From NCBI RefSeq assembly GCF_905163445.1, contig NC_053196.1, positions 15,649,501-15,713,500 of the forward strand: 64,000 nt of DNA, in the 5' to 3' direction. Position numbers and translations under genes: made by a program. The stretch is from Pararge aegeria (lineage: Eukaryota > Arthropoda > Insecta > Lepidoptera > Nymphalidae). The notes under the pieces were generated by a model, which saw only the letters and a program-made list of their open reading frames with translations, did not search any database and had not been told where the DNA came from. Shown here one piece after another: positions 21,691 to 32,599 of this stretch; the stretch's first letter is position 1; every line of letters starts with the position of its first letter.

Positions 21691-22159
21691 CGACCTTTAG
21701 GGGTAATTTATCAAAATCGTTTCTTAGCTGACATCTACGTCCTAGGAACCCACATTTTAAATTTTGTAGGCTTTATACTTCTCGAGATTTCGTCACAGGG
21801 AGAGAGACAGGGAGTCAGTAGATTTCTCTTCTCTTCTTCTCTCTTTTGTATACATAAAGATTGTATATGAAACTTTTGTAAAGTTAATACGTGGCCCAAT
21901 TCTAAAAACGGATGTCGACTGAAACTTGCTTCATATTAATTGTAATTTTACTGGGTCACATCGGATTGCGTTAATCCTAAGCACACAGCGTTAATGAAAA
22001 CACTGACTCAGCGAATTGGAGCATTATCGTTATTTAAATACTCTTCATCGTCATAAGCCATATTGGCTTCCAACTACTGGCCACATACCTCCTAAGGGAT
22101 CGAAAGATTGCATCATCTCAGTGTCATCCACAATACTTACATCCGGCTAAATGGTGATG

Positions 22160-22556
22160 TGAACATAAATAGATTGGTTCGATATCCCAAAAAGCTAGTG
22201 CTGGCAAAGCGTTGTACAAGTACATTAATGAAAAGTGCGTAGTTTCTGTAAAAAATCATAACCAATTACCTGTAGAATTTGAAAATCTGACTTAAAGTAT
22301 TTGATAGTAAACTCAATGAATGGCTCTTAGATAAATGTTACAACGCTTTAAATGAACATTTGACGTGAACAGTCACGTCTTTTTTTTAAATTGTTTTGAT
22401 AATATAATTGTTTAAATTTTTATTTCTGTGACTTGTTATATTATTTGCACACTATTAATTTAGTTCAATTTTATGATCTACCTATTTATGAAAAATTGTA
22501 ATATCCCTATTATACTGACTTTCTGGCAATTAAAAATGACATTTATTTATTTATTG
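22160..22556 (+). pseudogene. Jockey/CR1-like C-terminus and 3' UTR
   Basis: ASAGKALYKYINEKCVVSVK, then LPVEFENLT, then (shifted frame) FDSKLNEWLLDKCYNALNEH and a stop near 22372. The order of a basic patch, LP and a final KxxLxxWLLDKxxYxxxEF-like helix is usual at the end of Jockey/CR1-type reverse transcriptase proteins. A T-rich 3' UTR and TTTATTTATTTATT follow. Confidence 0.6.
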
Positions 22557-22705
22557 CACCGTTGAAGCAAATGATATTCTAATTACACAAAACGCACATA
22601 CGAGTAGCTTAGAAAAGTAACAGATGTGTGCTGGGATTCAAGCTCGGCCCCCCGAAAGTAAAGCCGAAGTTCTGACCACTGGGCTATCACCGCTATACCA
22701 ATAAT
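22557..22705 (-). repeat. SINE-A 5' half
   Basis: CACCGTTGAAGCAAATGATA through GGGATTCAAGCTCGGCCCCC to GGGCTATCACCGC; the 3' half is missing. Confidence 0.75.
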
Positions 22706-23500
22706 AACTGATACATAATTATGTATAGCTGTGGCTCTAATACTTTTTTAAATATTTATGGTATGCCACGATCTGGGCTCGGACATGGTTTTGGTTATCA
22801 ACCGGTTTATTTTAATGTTCTGTGTATTGCCAGTTTAACGATTGAGCGAACCGAAATGCTATTGAGCGAGCGATTTCTTAACGTTTATTAAACCTAAAGT
22901 CACCGGATATTGCAAGAAGCGCTAGTCCCTTTGTCAAATGCCTACAATAGTTCGTGGCGCGTGCGAGTCCTACTTTGCTACAAAGAACAAAAATGATATA
23001 AATTATGCATCTTTTTAAATAGATTTGTGTCGATTTTTATTAATCAAGATCTTTAAATAGAAAAAGGTTTATTTTAGGCATAAAATTACTTAGGCTACCT
23101 ACGATTAGATTCCTTTGGGGATTACGCATTTTGTACTAAAGCAGTTTGCGTCACTGTTGTTATAGGACCTAGTTGTTGTTTAAACAGAATACTCTAAAGC
23201 TTTTTTAGAACATATTTTTCGACTGAAAATCGAAAGTTAAAATATACACCTGCAGTTGGCGGCTTTTTGTTCCAAATCCGCAACGGGAATTTTTCCCGTT
23301 TTGCTTTTCGGTCCCATTTCTGTTTGTCACAAAGGTAGGTAATAAACCCGAATGGCCGTACACGCGGAGTGTGTTTCACTTTTGTGTTTTTTGTGTCACG
23401 TCATATCTGGTTGTGTAATAAAAATCGGTAAACATAAAACTCTTGTTTGGTGAAAAACGGTGACTATATCAAGTTCCGAGTAGGCACATACAGGTATAAA

Positions 23501-23632
23501 GCAGGTGATATTTTAATTGCTTAAAACGTGCATAACTGAAGAGAAGTTAAAGGTCCGTGCCTGGGATTCGAACTCGGCCCCCGAAATATAGCCAAAGTCC
23601 TAACCACTAGACTACCACCACTTCAACCCCTT
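23501..23632 (-). repeat. SINE-A 5' half
   Basis: TGGGATTCGAACTCGGCCCC carries the B box; the head complement CCTAACCACTAGACTACCAC is on the right. Confidence 0.75.
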
Positions 23633-23917
23633 TTTATTTTTCTCGTGGGGAAATCCTCATGGATACCACTACACCACGGGGAGGTGCAGTGGTTCTGCCG
23701 GACTCTTACCGACTAAAACTCCACGGTGTTCCAACTCATTGCCTGGTAACTGCGTCATGGGAATGCTTTCGCACACAACCGCAACCCAGCCAGCAACCAC
23801 CGCTTCGACCCAGATCCAACCCTAACCTAACCTAGGTCTTATAATAATTAAAAAACTAAGCGACCACTGCTTGCCTGGAAGTAATTATTATACTTATACT
23901 TTAATATAGTTCAACGG

Positions 23918-23975
23918 GTACATACCACGATAATATTTTAGGACTCGTCGATATTTCGACCCAGTTGCATGGATT
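23918..23975 (-). repeat. Isolated Penelope-like terminus
   Basis: TACCACGATAATATTTTAGG and TCGATATTTCGACCCAGTTG match the 3' non-coding end of the element at 6143-7107, but no coding sequence accompanies it. Confidence 0.7.
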
Positions 23976-24035
23976 GTCCGAAATATTATTTTACCAAATG
24001 AAATCTTTGAGATCCTTGAGATGTCTCTCAATCAA

Positions 24036-24337
24036 AGTTTATATAAAACTTACAGGAAAATCCTATTATAATATTAAGGATTACTTGAACGATAAAAAAG
24101 CTTGGGTGTGAATTGCTCTAGCTTAATATAAATAAACTGTGAGATGGTGAAAACAAAAAAAAAAATTGCCCGGCTAAGTTTGTTGTGGGCTCTTCTTAGA
24201 CCAGGGCGCGTTTGGCACCCTCGCAGCTTTAGGTTTAAGTTGGCGAAGTTATCACCATCCCCTTACAATTATGTAAACATGTATGTATGAACGCTTCATA
24301 AGTGCCTGTGCTTACGTGAATAAAGAAATTTTGAATT
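24036..24337 (-). repeat. Repeat I, long form
   Basis: Near-identical to 16201-16518 in the same orientation, ending TGAATAAAGAAATTTTGAAT. Confidence 0.8.
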
Positions 24338-24896
24338 GACTATATTCAAGCAATGTTGATTAACCACAAAAATTTTAGTTTAAAATCTTTGTTTCAATCA
24401 TGGAATTTAGGTAGTAATTTCATCAAATAAATACCGTCTTACGTTTTAGCCAAGCGATAACAGAATAAGCATTCTATTTTCTATTATTTGTTTATCAAAA
24501 CGGGAACGTGGAGTGAAATGTTTATTCGATGCTCGCGAACCCATAAAATTATAATAAAATAGTACAAGATATAGTTCTTTAATACGAATAGTAAATTATG
24601 AAACTATTTGTTCACCTAAAATATATACTTACCTCAAGTTGTAAGACAAAAGGTTTAACCTCGTATATGATTTATTATTATTACAAAACAAATATTTCTT
24701 GCTTAACTGTAGTAGTTGGCTTACATGATTATGTTTAAATAAATATTCCAAGGCAAGGAAACAAAGTTTACCTAACTGACTAAAAGTCGGATATGAAATA
24801 TCCTAATGCCTACTTTAATATAAAAAGAGACAGACTCGTATTTTTTATTAAAGTGGAGTGTAAGGGTGAAAACTATATACACGCAACTTTGTCCAC

Positions 24897-25277
24897 ATAT
24901 AAGTCAACCTTAAGAGAGAGACATATGTTGTCGCGGACTTTATTTAGAAGGGGAACAACTTAAAATAATGTATGACAACTTTGTCATACATTATTTTATC
25001 GAAATTGTAACCGTTTACGCGCCGCAGGCAGCGGAAGCTCTCAAAAGGAAACAAAATCCCGATTTAAAAAAAAACTTTTTTAGTGTTATGCTCCTATTAG
25101 TCTTAGCGTTATGATATATAGACTCTAGCCTTCCTCGGTAAATTGGCTGTCCAACACTAAAGGAACTTTTCAAATGAGAACAGTAGTTCCTGAGATTATA
25201 GCGTTCAATTAAACCAACAGACATACAAACAAACCAACAAACTCAGCTTTAAATAATAATCTTATATTAGTAATAAA
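24897..25277 (-). mobile_element. Helitron-like family L, partial, with new palindrome
   Basis: Related to the complete element at 54017-54401: ACATATGTTGTCGCGGAC, TCTAGCCTTCCTCGGTAAAT, AGTTCCTGAGATTATAGCG. The left end has no clear CTAG. At 24961-24978 and 24981-24998 an 18-bp perfect palindrome with a 2-nt loop replaces a single-arm sequence in the sister copy. Confidence 0.65.
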
Positions 25278-25346
25278 ATTATTATAAGATTATAAATATG
25301 CTCTTAAGTATTTTATCTCAGATTAGGTATATTATATATTTATATT

Positions 25347-25560
25347 AGGTATATTATTTTTTATTTATACTCTTTATTTGTACACCACTCAGAAAAAAGA
25401 GACAAAAAAAAAACAAACACATGAAGAATGAAGCAGGATACAAAAGGCGGCCTTATCGCTAAGTAGCGATCTCTGCCAGGCAACCTTAGGATTAGGAAAA
25501 CTAAAAAGAAAACAAATAGGTGGGGTACGCTATTTAGTACATACATACGAATATCTACAT
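25347..25560 (-). repeat. Non-LTR 3' tail (AAGGCC family)
   Basis: CTCTTTATTTGTACACCACT, AAGGCGGCCTTATCGCTAAG, TCTGCCAGGCAACCTTAGG. Confidence 0.7.
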
Positions 25561-25904
25561 ACTAATACATAAACCAGACTTCACAAATAAAAAAAAAATA
25601 CTATTGATAAATATAAAAAATAAATATACTAATACATATTTTAATATAAGTACCATAAATACTTATATATATATTACATTTGTAGAAGTTACAACTAGAT
25701 TCAAGAAAGAAAAATATTACCGTAAATATCTACAGGCCTGTATTGTAGCTGTGGCTTGAGGTAAGCAAACATTTAGTTTAAATACCATTACCTTAAGTCG
25801 CTAATCATTAAACAGTTATGTATTATTTTAATAGCATTAAAAGAAAAAATAAAAATAAATAGAATTAAAATTTCCTTGTAATAATTGTTTTTGAAGCTTT
25901 GTTA

Positions 25905-26180
25905 GCCCAGTGGGTATTGCTCAGTGGGTATGGGTCGACTTTCGGGGGACTGAGTTCGAATCCCAACACGCACTTCTAGCTTATGTGCGTTTGAAGTTTA
26001 AAGCATGTCACTTGCTTCAACGGTGAGGAAACCTTGCTTGCCTGAGAGTTCTACATAATGTTCTCAAGCTTGTGAAATCCACCAATCCGCACTGCGCCAG
26101 CGTGGTGGACTACGGCCTTATCCCTTCTCATTTTGGGCGGAGACCTGTGCCCTGTAGTGGACCGGTATCGGACTAACTAA
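25905..26180 (+). repeat. SINE-A copy, full length
   Basis: GAGTTCGAATCCCAACACGC, TCACTTGCTTCAACGGTGAG, GCCAGCGTGGTGGACTACGG and GTGCCCTGTAGTGGACCGGT in order. The head duplicates CAGTGGGTAT. Confidence 0.85.
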
Positions 26181-26599
26181 AATGTTAGAAATTTTCCTTA
26201 AACTTACGAACCAACCAATAATGTGATTTCGATTCTTCCGTTAACAATAACTATTCTATGTTAGTAATAGGAGCTGAGACTTATGTAAATTATCTTTCAA
26301 ACTTCCAAAGACGAGCACCCATCAATGCAGTTGCAATTGAGTCAACGTTGCTTACCCAGCGCTATGAACTGATACTAAAATCCATACAAAGTATTTTAAA
26401 TTATTATCAGCATAGATAATCCAAAACGGGAGTATGTTCTCGGGACGGGCATTTACGATTAGCAATGTTTGGATATTTCATTCGCTCAAACTTTAGTCGT
26501 TTGTTTAAATATGTTAAAATATTATCTGTACTTAATATCATAGGTTTGTATATTTGACATTTATACTACGATAGAAAAAAACTTTATGTTTGCCATCTG

Positions 26600-26680
26600 A
26601 TTTATTGACTTAGGTGATGGCTATGTAGCAGTACGTTGCGTTCCTTAATTTACGCGAGAAAAGCCGCAGGGCACATTTAG
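26600..26680 (+). mobile_element. Helitron-like 3' end fragment
   Basis: GGCTATGTAGCAGTACG, then AAAAGCCGCAGGGCACATTT; sister of 4700-4789, here with TTAG in place of CTAG. Confidence 0.4.
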
Positions 26681-26811
26681 AGAAAAATATGATAATATGA
26701 ACAAAAAAAACTACACTGTGGCATGAACCATAGACAAGTTGGGTTATGAGAATTATCTTGTGAAAATCGATTGGTGAAAGGTAAGGTATGCCTAGGAAAC
26801 TTCTTTCATTG

Positions 26812-26935
26812 GTTGTCTGGCAGAGATCGCTTTTAAGCGATAAGGCCGCCCATTGTACCTGTGTTTTATTGTGTTGTTTTGTTTATAATTTAATTTCTGT
26901 TAGGTGTAATAAAGTGTATTTTCATTCATAGGCGT
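26812..26935 (+). repeat. Non-LTR 3' tail (AAGGCC family)
   Basis: TCTGGCAGAGATCGCTTTTA, GCGATAAGGCCGCCCATTG, AATAAAGTGTATTTTCATTC. Confidence 0.7.
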
Positions 26936-27254
26936 AACTTACTTAAGCATTGCCTTGTCTGTTGTTAGTGAAAACGGGCATTACACTTTACACATTAAGG
27001 TCACCAGCTCTTACCGCAAATAAAGCAAGAAAGTCCTTGGGAAACTTGGTAGGTACAAGTTTCTTACAAAATAAACAAGGAGTTGGGGTATTAAGTGAAT
27101 GGAATTATATTAGCGGGACACAATAACTATACCCGTATTTCCAGTGTACTTGCGTCACAATAATTTGACAAATATGACGGTAACATGTTGTTTTGTCCAA
27201 TTTCTGAAAGACAGCGTTTTATACATAATGCGACTTCATCAGTTAATAGAATTT

Positions 27255-27320
27255 TGGACCTTTGGCACTACCGGCTTGCACTACTGGTAGTGTATTTTTT
27301 ACTATACCCATTACACTACC
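27255..27320. repeat. Short inverted-repeat element, copy 1
   Basis: GGCACTACCGGCTTGCACTA and CTGGTAGTGTATTTTTT, then CATTACACTACCA. Second copy at 60354-60423. Confidence 0.6.
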
Positions 27321-27462
27321 AATAAATAATGCCTTTAAAATATTATTATTTAAATAATATAAATTAGCACGTTAGAAACAACATTTTATATCAAGTACAA
27401 GATGTTATTGTTTATATCTTGACCAATGAACGGAAAATCTCAAATAGTTAAGCTTTCAGTGA

Positions 27463-27650
27463 CAAAGCTCGTCCGGGAAAGTACAACCACCTATGCCTAT
27501 TTTGTGCTGCCCTGCTTGGTGGCGGAAAAAAACAGACTAGACTATAACACTGTAATAAGTTTTATTTAAGGTCTGAAGGGCGTGGTTGCCGGTAGGTGAT
27601 AGGTATCCACTTACCATCAAGTGGACGATCTGCTTTGTCTGTCAATTATA
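27463..27650. repeat. Repeat E fragment
   Basis: CAAAGCTCGTCCGGGAAAG, GGTCTGAAGGGCGTGGTTGC and TACCATCAAGTGGACGATCT. Confidence 0.65.
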
Positions 27651-27652
27651 TC

Positions 27653-27945
27653 TATATGAAAATTAAGCCTAATTTGCTGTACTCCGCGAAAAGCAGGAGA
27701 ATCTGTATGGTGTATTTCATAACTTCTTCAATCGTCATACTCCACACCAAACAGATCTTCGGCAATGTATCCTCGGTGCACGTTCTGCTCCGAAACTCAG
27801 GAGACGTTGGTGTGGAGTAAAAAAATTGAAGAAATTATAAACTACACTATACAGCTTCTCCTGCTTTTCGCTGAGTATAGCAAATTAAGCTAAATTTTCA
27901 TAATATGTCATGGAATTCCACAAAGTAAACCCTGCTTCTATCCAA
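27653..27945. mobile_element. Foldback element J, most complete copy
   Basis: Left arm GAAAATTAAGCCTAATTTGC to CATACTCCACACC; right arm GTGTGGAGTA to AGCAAATTAAGCTAAATTTT, its inverse. Arms are over 80 bp. The centre keeps CTTCGGCAATGTATCC. It ends with CCTGCTTCTATCCAA, the inverse of the start of the copy at 14143. Confidence 0.75.
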
Positions 27946-29600
27946 TATTTATAACTTTAACAAGATTAAAAAAAGACATTAAAAGTATTTGTCATCTAGT
28001 TATTTTATCCCGAAATTTAAAAAGTGCATGAATTATCTAAATCCAAAGTTGTAACGAAATTTTGGAGTTGAAGAGTTCTAATTCATTAATTTTTACAATA
28101 TTAAATGTGGATAGTCATCTCATCCACGATTTCAATACCGCCGCGGTTTTCTTTAGACTTGTACCATACAAAGAGAAATGGACCGTCATAAAATACTATG
28201 ACTGATGATCTGGCTTCCTGTCCGCGAAACCTGATTTTTGCGAAACTGAAAAATGCTCCAAATGGAAATTGAATCATTTTTCTTTTACATCTAGCAGCAT
28301 GATAAATATTTATAGATTACTGGCGATTTTTATTCGGTGTAATCTTTTTGAATCCATTATTTTAACGCGTTAATAGTGACGTTGTTTTTATTTATTTATT
28401 TATTGTTATTAGGTACACAAAACAGGTAATAACTAAAAGTAGATCTAAATATAAGTAATAACATATTGTTAGAAGGGACGTAAACAATAAAAACCAGCTG
28501 ATTGCGATGATGACGTAGGGAGCTTGTTAAAATTTAAATTCTTATATTAACTCTAATAAACCTACTTTATAAGAACATTTTTTATTTTGGAGTGACAGAT
28601 TTTTTAGCATAGTAAAACCCAATTCTTAGTTATTCTTGATTAAAATTAAACCCAGGTCTCCTCGATTCGTGGGTTTGATTACAATAGTTGAAGGGTTCCA
28701 TCGATTTTTCTAGGATCCGCCCAATAGATCTACAGCAAATTAAAATGGGACAACGTATGATGTATGACATCCAATACAAAAAAAGAATCATCCAAATCGA
28801 TTTATAATTGGCGATATAATCACATAACAGACGCTATCCATATATTTTGCAAAAAAAAAGTCGTTAAAATATTGCATTTATTTTATTAACGTGTTTTGAA
28901 AAACTATTTTTATTTTTATTCGAAGTGAGATTGGTATCTATTTTGAATAAATATAACTGCATATTTTAGCGATTCGCCAAAACAGGTGAAACGCCGAATT
29001 CAAAATGATGACATCACTTCTATATAAACAACGTTTTGTACCGCTTGAACTTTGAAAATCTCTGCGTATATCACGGATTTTATGACTTCAAACTATCAGT
29101 TGTTAAGTTTTTTGTTATCGATACCAAAATAAAATAATCTGTAGCTGTGGAATGAGGACTTTCTATAGTTCTTATTTGCTGATGACGTCGCGAGTACATG
29201 ACACCCAGCGATAGTACATGATATGAAATTGAAATTTGATATTTATTTATTTATTTGCCCACAAAATCGCTTACAATTATAATACAAAAATACATCTTAC
29301 AAAAAGCATGTGGACAAAGAGGGTTCCACCTCAGCATGAAGCCGCAGCGAGCTGCAGCGCTGGTTTTCCGGGGGACCCTGTGTGCTCACAGACGTGTTTG
29401 CGACTGCATCATCCATGCCACAGTATACTATACATAATAAAAATAAAATTAAAAATAAAACACGGTGCGGAATATAAAATTTACAGATCTAAACCAAGAA
29501 GCCTACCACAAAGTCAGGCAGTGTCCATGGTAACGCTAGATACTTCGTCTGTACATACGCCAGAAACAAATTACAGCCCTGCTACTATAGTGTTTGTATC

Positions 29601-29771
29601 ACTCATGCGGGGAAAGTAGTATCTTGACGCTCGCTGTTGCGGTTGAAAAAGAACCGTTTGCCCATTTTAAAATTTGAGTGCGACAAGAATAATGTGAACA
29701 AATTTTACAATGGGCAAACTGTTCTTTTTCAACCGCAACAGCGAGCGTCAAGATACTTTCCCCGCATGAGT
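29601..29771. mobile_element. Foldback with 63-66 bp arms
   Basis: 29601-29666 and 29709-29771 are reverse complements apart from about one mismatch and a 3-nt indel, around a 42-bp spacer. Outer end ACTCATGCGGGGAAAG, inner end GCCCATT. The spacer contains GTGCGACAAG, which recurs in the neighbouring foldback. Confidence 0.8.
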
Positions 29772-29776
29772 AATAC

Positions 29777-29911
29777 AAAATAGTATGTGCAACAAGTGCG
29801 ACATCGATTACCCACTCAAGTGAGTGACCGCACTCGCTTCTCTCGTGCGTTCAACTTCGCTTTCGTGGGCAATCGACAACTTGTCGCACTAGTTGCACAA
29901 TATACTATTTT
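29777..29911. mobile_element. Second foldback, adjoining the first
   Basis: Left arm AAAATAGTATGTGCAACAAG through TCGATTACCCAC; right arm GTGGGCAATCGACAACTTGT through TATACTATTTT. Inverted ends with small indels around a GC-richer centre. Confidence 0.7.
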
Positions 29912-29984
29912 CACACACAAACGCATACGGAAAAATATCGCGTTTAATATTTTTTTAATAAGATATAATTTGAAATTTTCAACC

Positions 29985-30055
29985 CCAAACCCTTCTCATT
30001 GTGGGAGGAGAACCGTGGCCTGTAGTGGCCGGCAATGGGTTGATATGATGACGAT
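29985..30055 (+). repeat. SINE-A 3' end
   Basis: CCCTTCTCATTGTGGGAGG and AATGGGTTGATATGATGACG; the 5' part is missing. It ends about 70 bp before the acceptor of channel exon 2. Confidence 0.7.
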
Positions 30056-30127
30056 TAAGATATTTTTTGGATACAGTTCATAATTCCATCCAATATAGTG
30101 CAATTATTGAACATTCCTTTGTTGCAG

Positions 30128-30355
30128 GTGATATCAGCCATGTCGGTGTTCTTCATCTGCATATCGGTGCTGTGCTTCTGTTTGAAGACGCATCCAGACC
30201 TGCGGGTCCTGGAGCCTTTACTGGCCTACTCGGAGAACACCACGGCAATAGTGGCGAGACCCTGGGAGGATAACGGACAGCCGCATATAGCCTTCTTTTA
30301 CATTGAGCTGGTCTGCAATGTGTGGTTCACATTTGAGCTGCTTGTGAGATCAGTG
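30128..30355 (+). CDS. Shaw: Kv3/Shaw-family K+ channel, S1-S2 exon
   Basis: A 228-bp internal exon of 76 codons, phase 0 at both ends, between TTGTTGCAG and the strong donor GTGAGT. It encodes S1 (about residues 2-19, ISAMSVFFICISVLCFCL), the Shaw-family hallmark KTHPDLRV right after S1, an extracellular S1-S2 loop, and S2 (about 54-74, IAFFYIELVCNVWFTFELLV). Glu60 and Glu70 in S2 sit where voltage-sensor counter-charges are expected. The loop carries a potential N-glycosylation site, NTT at 37-39. The frame continues directly from exon 1 (...SSPTAK to VISAM). The S1-S2 loop differs in sequence from fly Shaw, which again leaves the Shaw versus Shawl question open. No stops or frameshifts. 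Role: first half of the voltage-sensor domain in the plasma membrane. Confidence 0.95.
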
Positions 30356-30430
30356 GTGAGTTACCATTTTTTTTTTATAAATATTGTGAGACGGACATTT
30401 TTCACGTCAAAATTGGCACTATTAGGAATA

Positions 30431-30694
30431 TAAATAAATAAATAAATATTAAATATACTACGACAAAACACAAATCGCCATATAGCCCCAAAGTAAGCGT
30501 AGCTTGTGTTATGGGTACTAAGATGCCTGATGAATATTTTTATGAATAATATACATAAATATTTTTTTTAAATTTAATATGCATATAAAAATTTTCGGAA
30601 CCGACAGGATTTGAACCTGCGACTCTCGGGCAATCGCGGCCTGAGCGGTTTCACCAATTAAGCTACGGCTCTCCTACCGTCGCTGCCGAAAATT
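30431..30694 (-). repeat. Chimeric SINE: SINE-B body with another tRNA-like head
   Basis: On the minus strand the 3' body and tail are those of SINE-B (AAGCTACGCTTACTTTGGGG, ATTCATAAAAATATTCATC). The 5' head is different: A-box-like TAGCTTAATTGGTGA (30651-30665) and a perfect B box GGTTCAAATCC (30607-30617). The usual SINE-B segment with TGAACATGAATG is absent. It is not a working tRNA gene: the 5' flank cannot pair with GGTTCC to make an acceptor stem. Confidence 0.8.
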
Positions 30695-30998
30695 AGTATA
30701 TGCCTTTCACATCAGTCTTATAGCGACTATAGCGTCATCTAGTAGGAAACTTTGCAGTTTCGATCTACTTTTTCAAAGGTCGTACAATGACGTTTAGTAA
30801 CCGATCAGGGGTATGGTTTTTGTTGATCCACTGACCATAGTAAACTGCATCATCATGAACCATTAGGTAAGATTGCAGACTATTGCTAACCTGTAGTGGA
30901 ATCAATTTAAAAAAAAAACAAAGTGTGTTAATTATGCTCGGTTTGTCTATTGCCTCGATCTTGATGGGATTTGGCACATACACTGTTTGAATTCTGAG

Positions 30999-31068
30999 AG
31001 ATGGACATATGGAGATGGACATATGGAGATGCACTTATGGAGATAGACATATGGAGATGGACATATGG
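30999..31068. repeat. 14-bp minisatellite, 5 units
   Basis: Five units of AGATGGACATATGG with substitutions in units 3 and 4. Confidence 0.9.
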
Positions 31069-31189
31069 TACTAACCTATTACTACCCCCGTGAACTAAAT
31101 GTTGCACCGTAAAGTATTATTGGCCACATTTTTTGGCCTCTTAAAGCTGCTATTGCAGCTTAACAAAGATACTTATATGTATTTACTAG

Positions 31190-31445
31190 TTGTTTTTTTT
31201 GGTCATAGTGAGTACTTTAATCGAGTACTACATCATTTTTGTACATGTGTTTGTATCATCAATAACTGTCTCAGGGCACGCCAATGCGACTTTATTGCAA
31301 TTATCTTAAGGATCAATTATAATCTACTATGTTACTTCCAGATAATTTTATTTTGTATTGGTAATTAAATTGTTGAAATTGGTCCTGTAGTTTTGGAGCC
31401 CATTTTGTGAAAACAACGAAAATATCATTCCTGTTTATACTATTA
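31190..31445 (-). mobile_element. Helitron fragment, family of 13096-13966
   Basis: Shares GAGTACTTTAA-like, TGTATCATCAATA, GGAGCCCATTTTGTG and CATTCCTGTTTATACTATTAG with the 5' half (minus strand) of the longer element. No 3' CTAG end assigned. Confidence 0.5.
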
Positions 31446-31837
31446 GATTTATACTATTAGTAAAGAAAGAAGTACTTGAGACCCGTTCCTGAGGGATTTA
31501 AAACAAAAACCTTCGGCACCTATTTACTGTTACATTACGTACCGGTAGCTGTCTACCGGGAAAACTTAGAATATACCTCTTTATACCAGAAAAACAAACG
31601 GATTCCGTGAGGTCTTAAAATAACAGACGCGGATGAAGCCGCGGACGCAATCTATTATTTTATTGTTGTATTGACTACACGTCAACAATAATGCCTCAGC
31701 GAACAAACGGAATTGAATGAATTTGGTCTACAGATACGATGAAATGCCGCGGGAGTTTGACCTCGGAATCCAATTACTTTGAATAAATTAATTTACAATT
31801 AATTGTAAAATCCTCTAAATTTTAAAGAAACGTTTAA

Positions 31838-32075
31838 TTGGCGCAGTGGGCAGCGACCCTGCTTTCTGAGTCCAAGGTTCGATTCCCACAACTGGGTTAT
31901 GTTTGTGTGATGAAAATGAATGTTTTTCAGTGTCTGGGTGATTATCTGTATATTAAAAGTATTTATGTTTATTTTTCATAAAAATATTTCCTCCTATCTT
32001 AGTAACCATTACAATAGCTACGCTTACTTTAGGGCTAGATGGCGATGTGTGTATTGTCGATATATATTTATAAAA
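31838..32075 (+). repeat. SINE-B copy
   Basis: GGCGCAGTGGGCAGCGACCC, B box GGTTCGATTCC, TTTTTCAGTGTCTGGGTG and CTACGCTTACTTTAGGGCT. A short deletion removes GGCCGTG before the B box. Confidence 0.85.
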
Positions 32076-32149
32076 AAAACTTAGGTATTTCATCGTCATC
32101 ATATTGACATCATCATCATCGATGGACATTCAAAAGATATATAAGGAGA

Positions 32150-32520
32150 AATTCTGCTGCTGATTCTCTGAGGCTGAGTTTTTAATAGCATACTTTGACT
32201 TTGCTTTAGAAGAAGTAAAGCTTTTTGTGACAGAGCTCGCCCGGGGAACTACTACAGCCATGCATTTTTCTGCCATCAAGCAGCATTGTTGCAATGATTT
32301 CGGTTTGAACGGAGTAGTTGACGATGTTAACATGTCCCGCAACTTGCGGTATCTTAATGTGCCTGTAGCACATTAAGATACCGCAACTTGCGGGACATGT
32401 TGCTGGACTTGTTCCGAGCATGCCCTGTGTTGCTCTGTTTGTAGGCGATGGATTTCCACATGCGATCATGTGGGCCATCTGCTTGGTACGTCGAGTATTG
32501 TTAATGCCATTTATTTTAAC
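32150..32520. repeat. Repeat E relative with a 34-bp palindrome
   Basis: TTGTGACAGAGCTCGCCCGG, AAGCAGCATTGTTGCAATGA and GAGCATGCCCTGTGTTGC mark the repeat. 32329-32362 and 32368-32401 are perfect 34-nt reverse complements with a 5-nt loop, and each arm holds its own small palindrome, CCGCAACTTGCGG. Confidence 0.8.
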
Positions 32521-32599
32521 TCGTGTTACTGTATATGTATATGACATGTGAGTAATATTAGTGTTATGTTCGTTTAAACAATAATCCTACTACCTTACT

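Larger units (their letters stand above)
7811..30127 (+). other. Shaw: Intron between channel exons, 22.3 kb
   Basis: Donor GTTAGA at 7811 and acceptor TTGTTGCAG ending at 30127. It is filled with the repeats listed separately. I recognise nothing in 7811-8105, 8421-9088, 10480-10925, 11114-11521, 14813-15129, 17181-19261 (only a small palindrome at 17708-17730), 19481-20065, 21691-22159, 22706-23500, 23633-23917, 24338-24896, 26181-26599, 26936-27254 and 27951-29600. I saw no duplicate or alternative channel exon. Confidence 0.85.

Noticed and set aside
29236..29619. Open frame of 127 codons
   Set aside because: Covers low-complexity intron and runs into the foldback at 29601. No motif, no splice signals, no relative.
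30601..30680. Possible tRNA gene on the minus strand
   Set aside because: A and B box matches are good, but no acceptor stem can form and the sequence continues into a SINE-B body. It is a SINE head.
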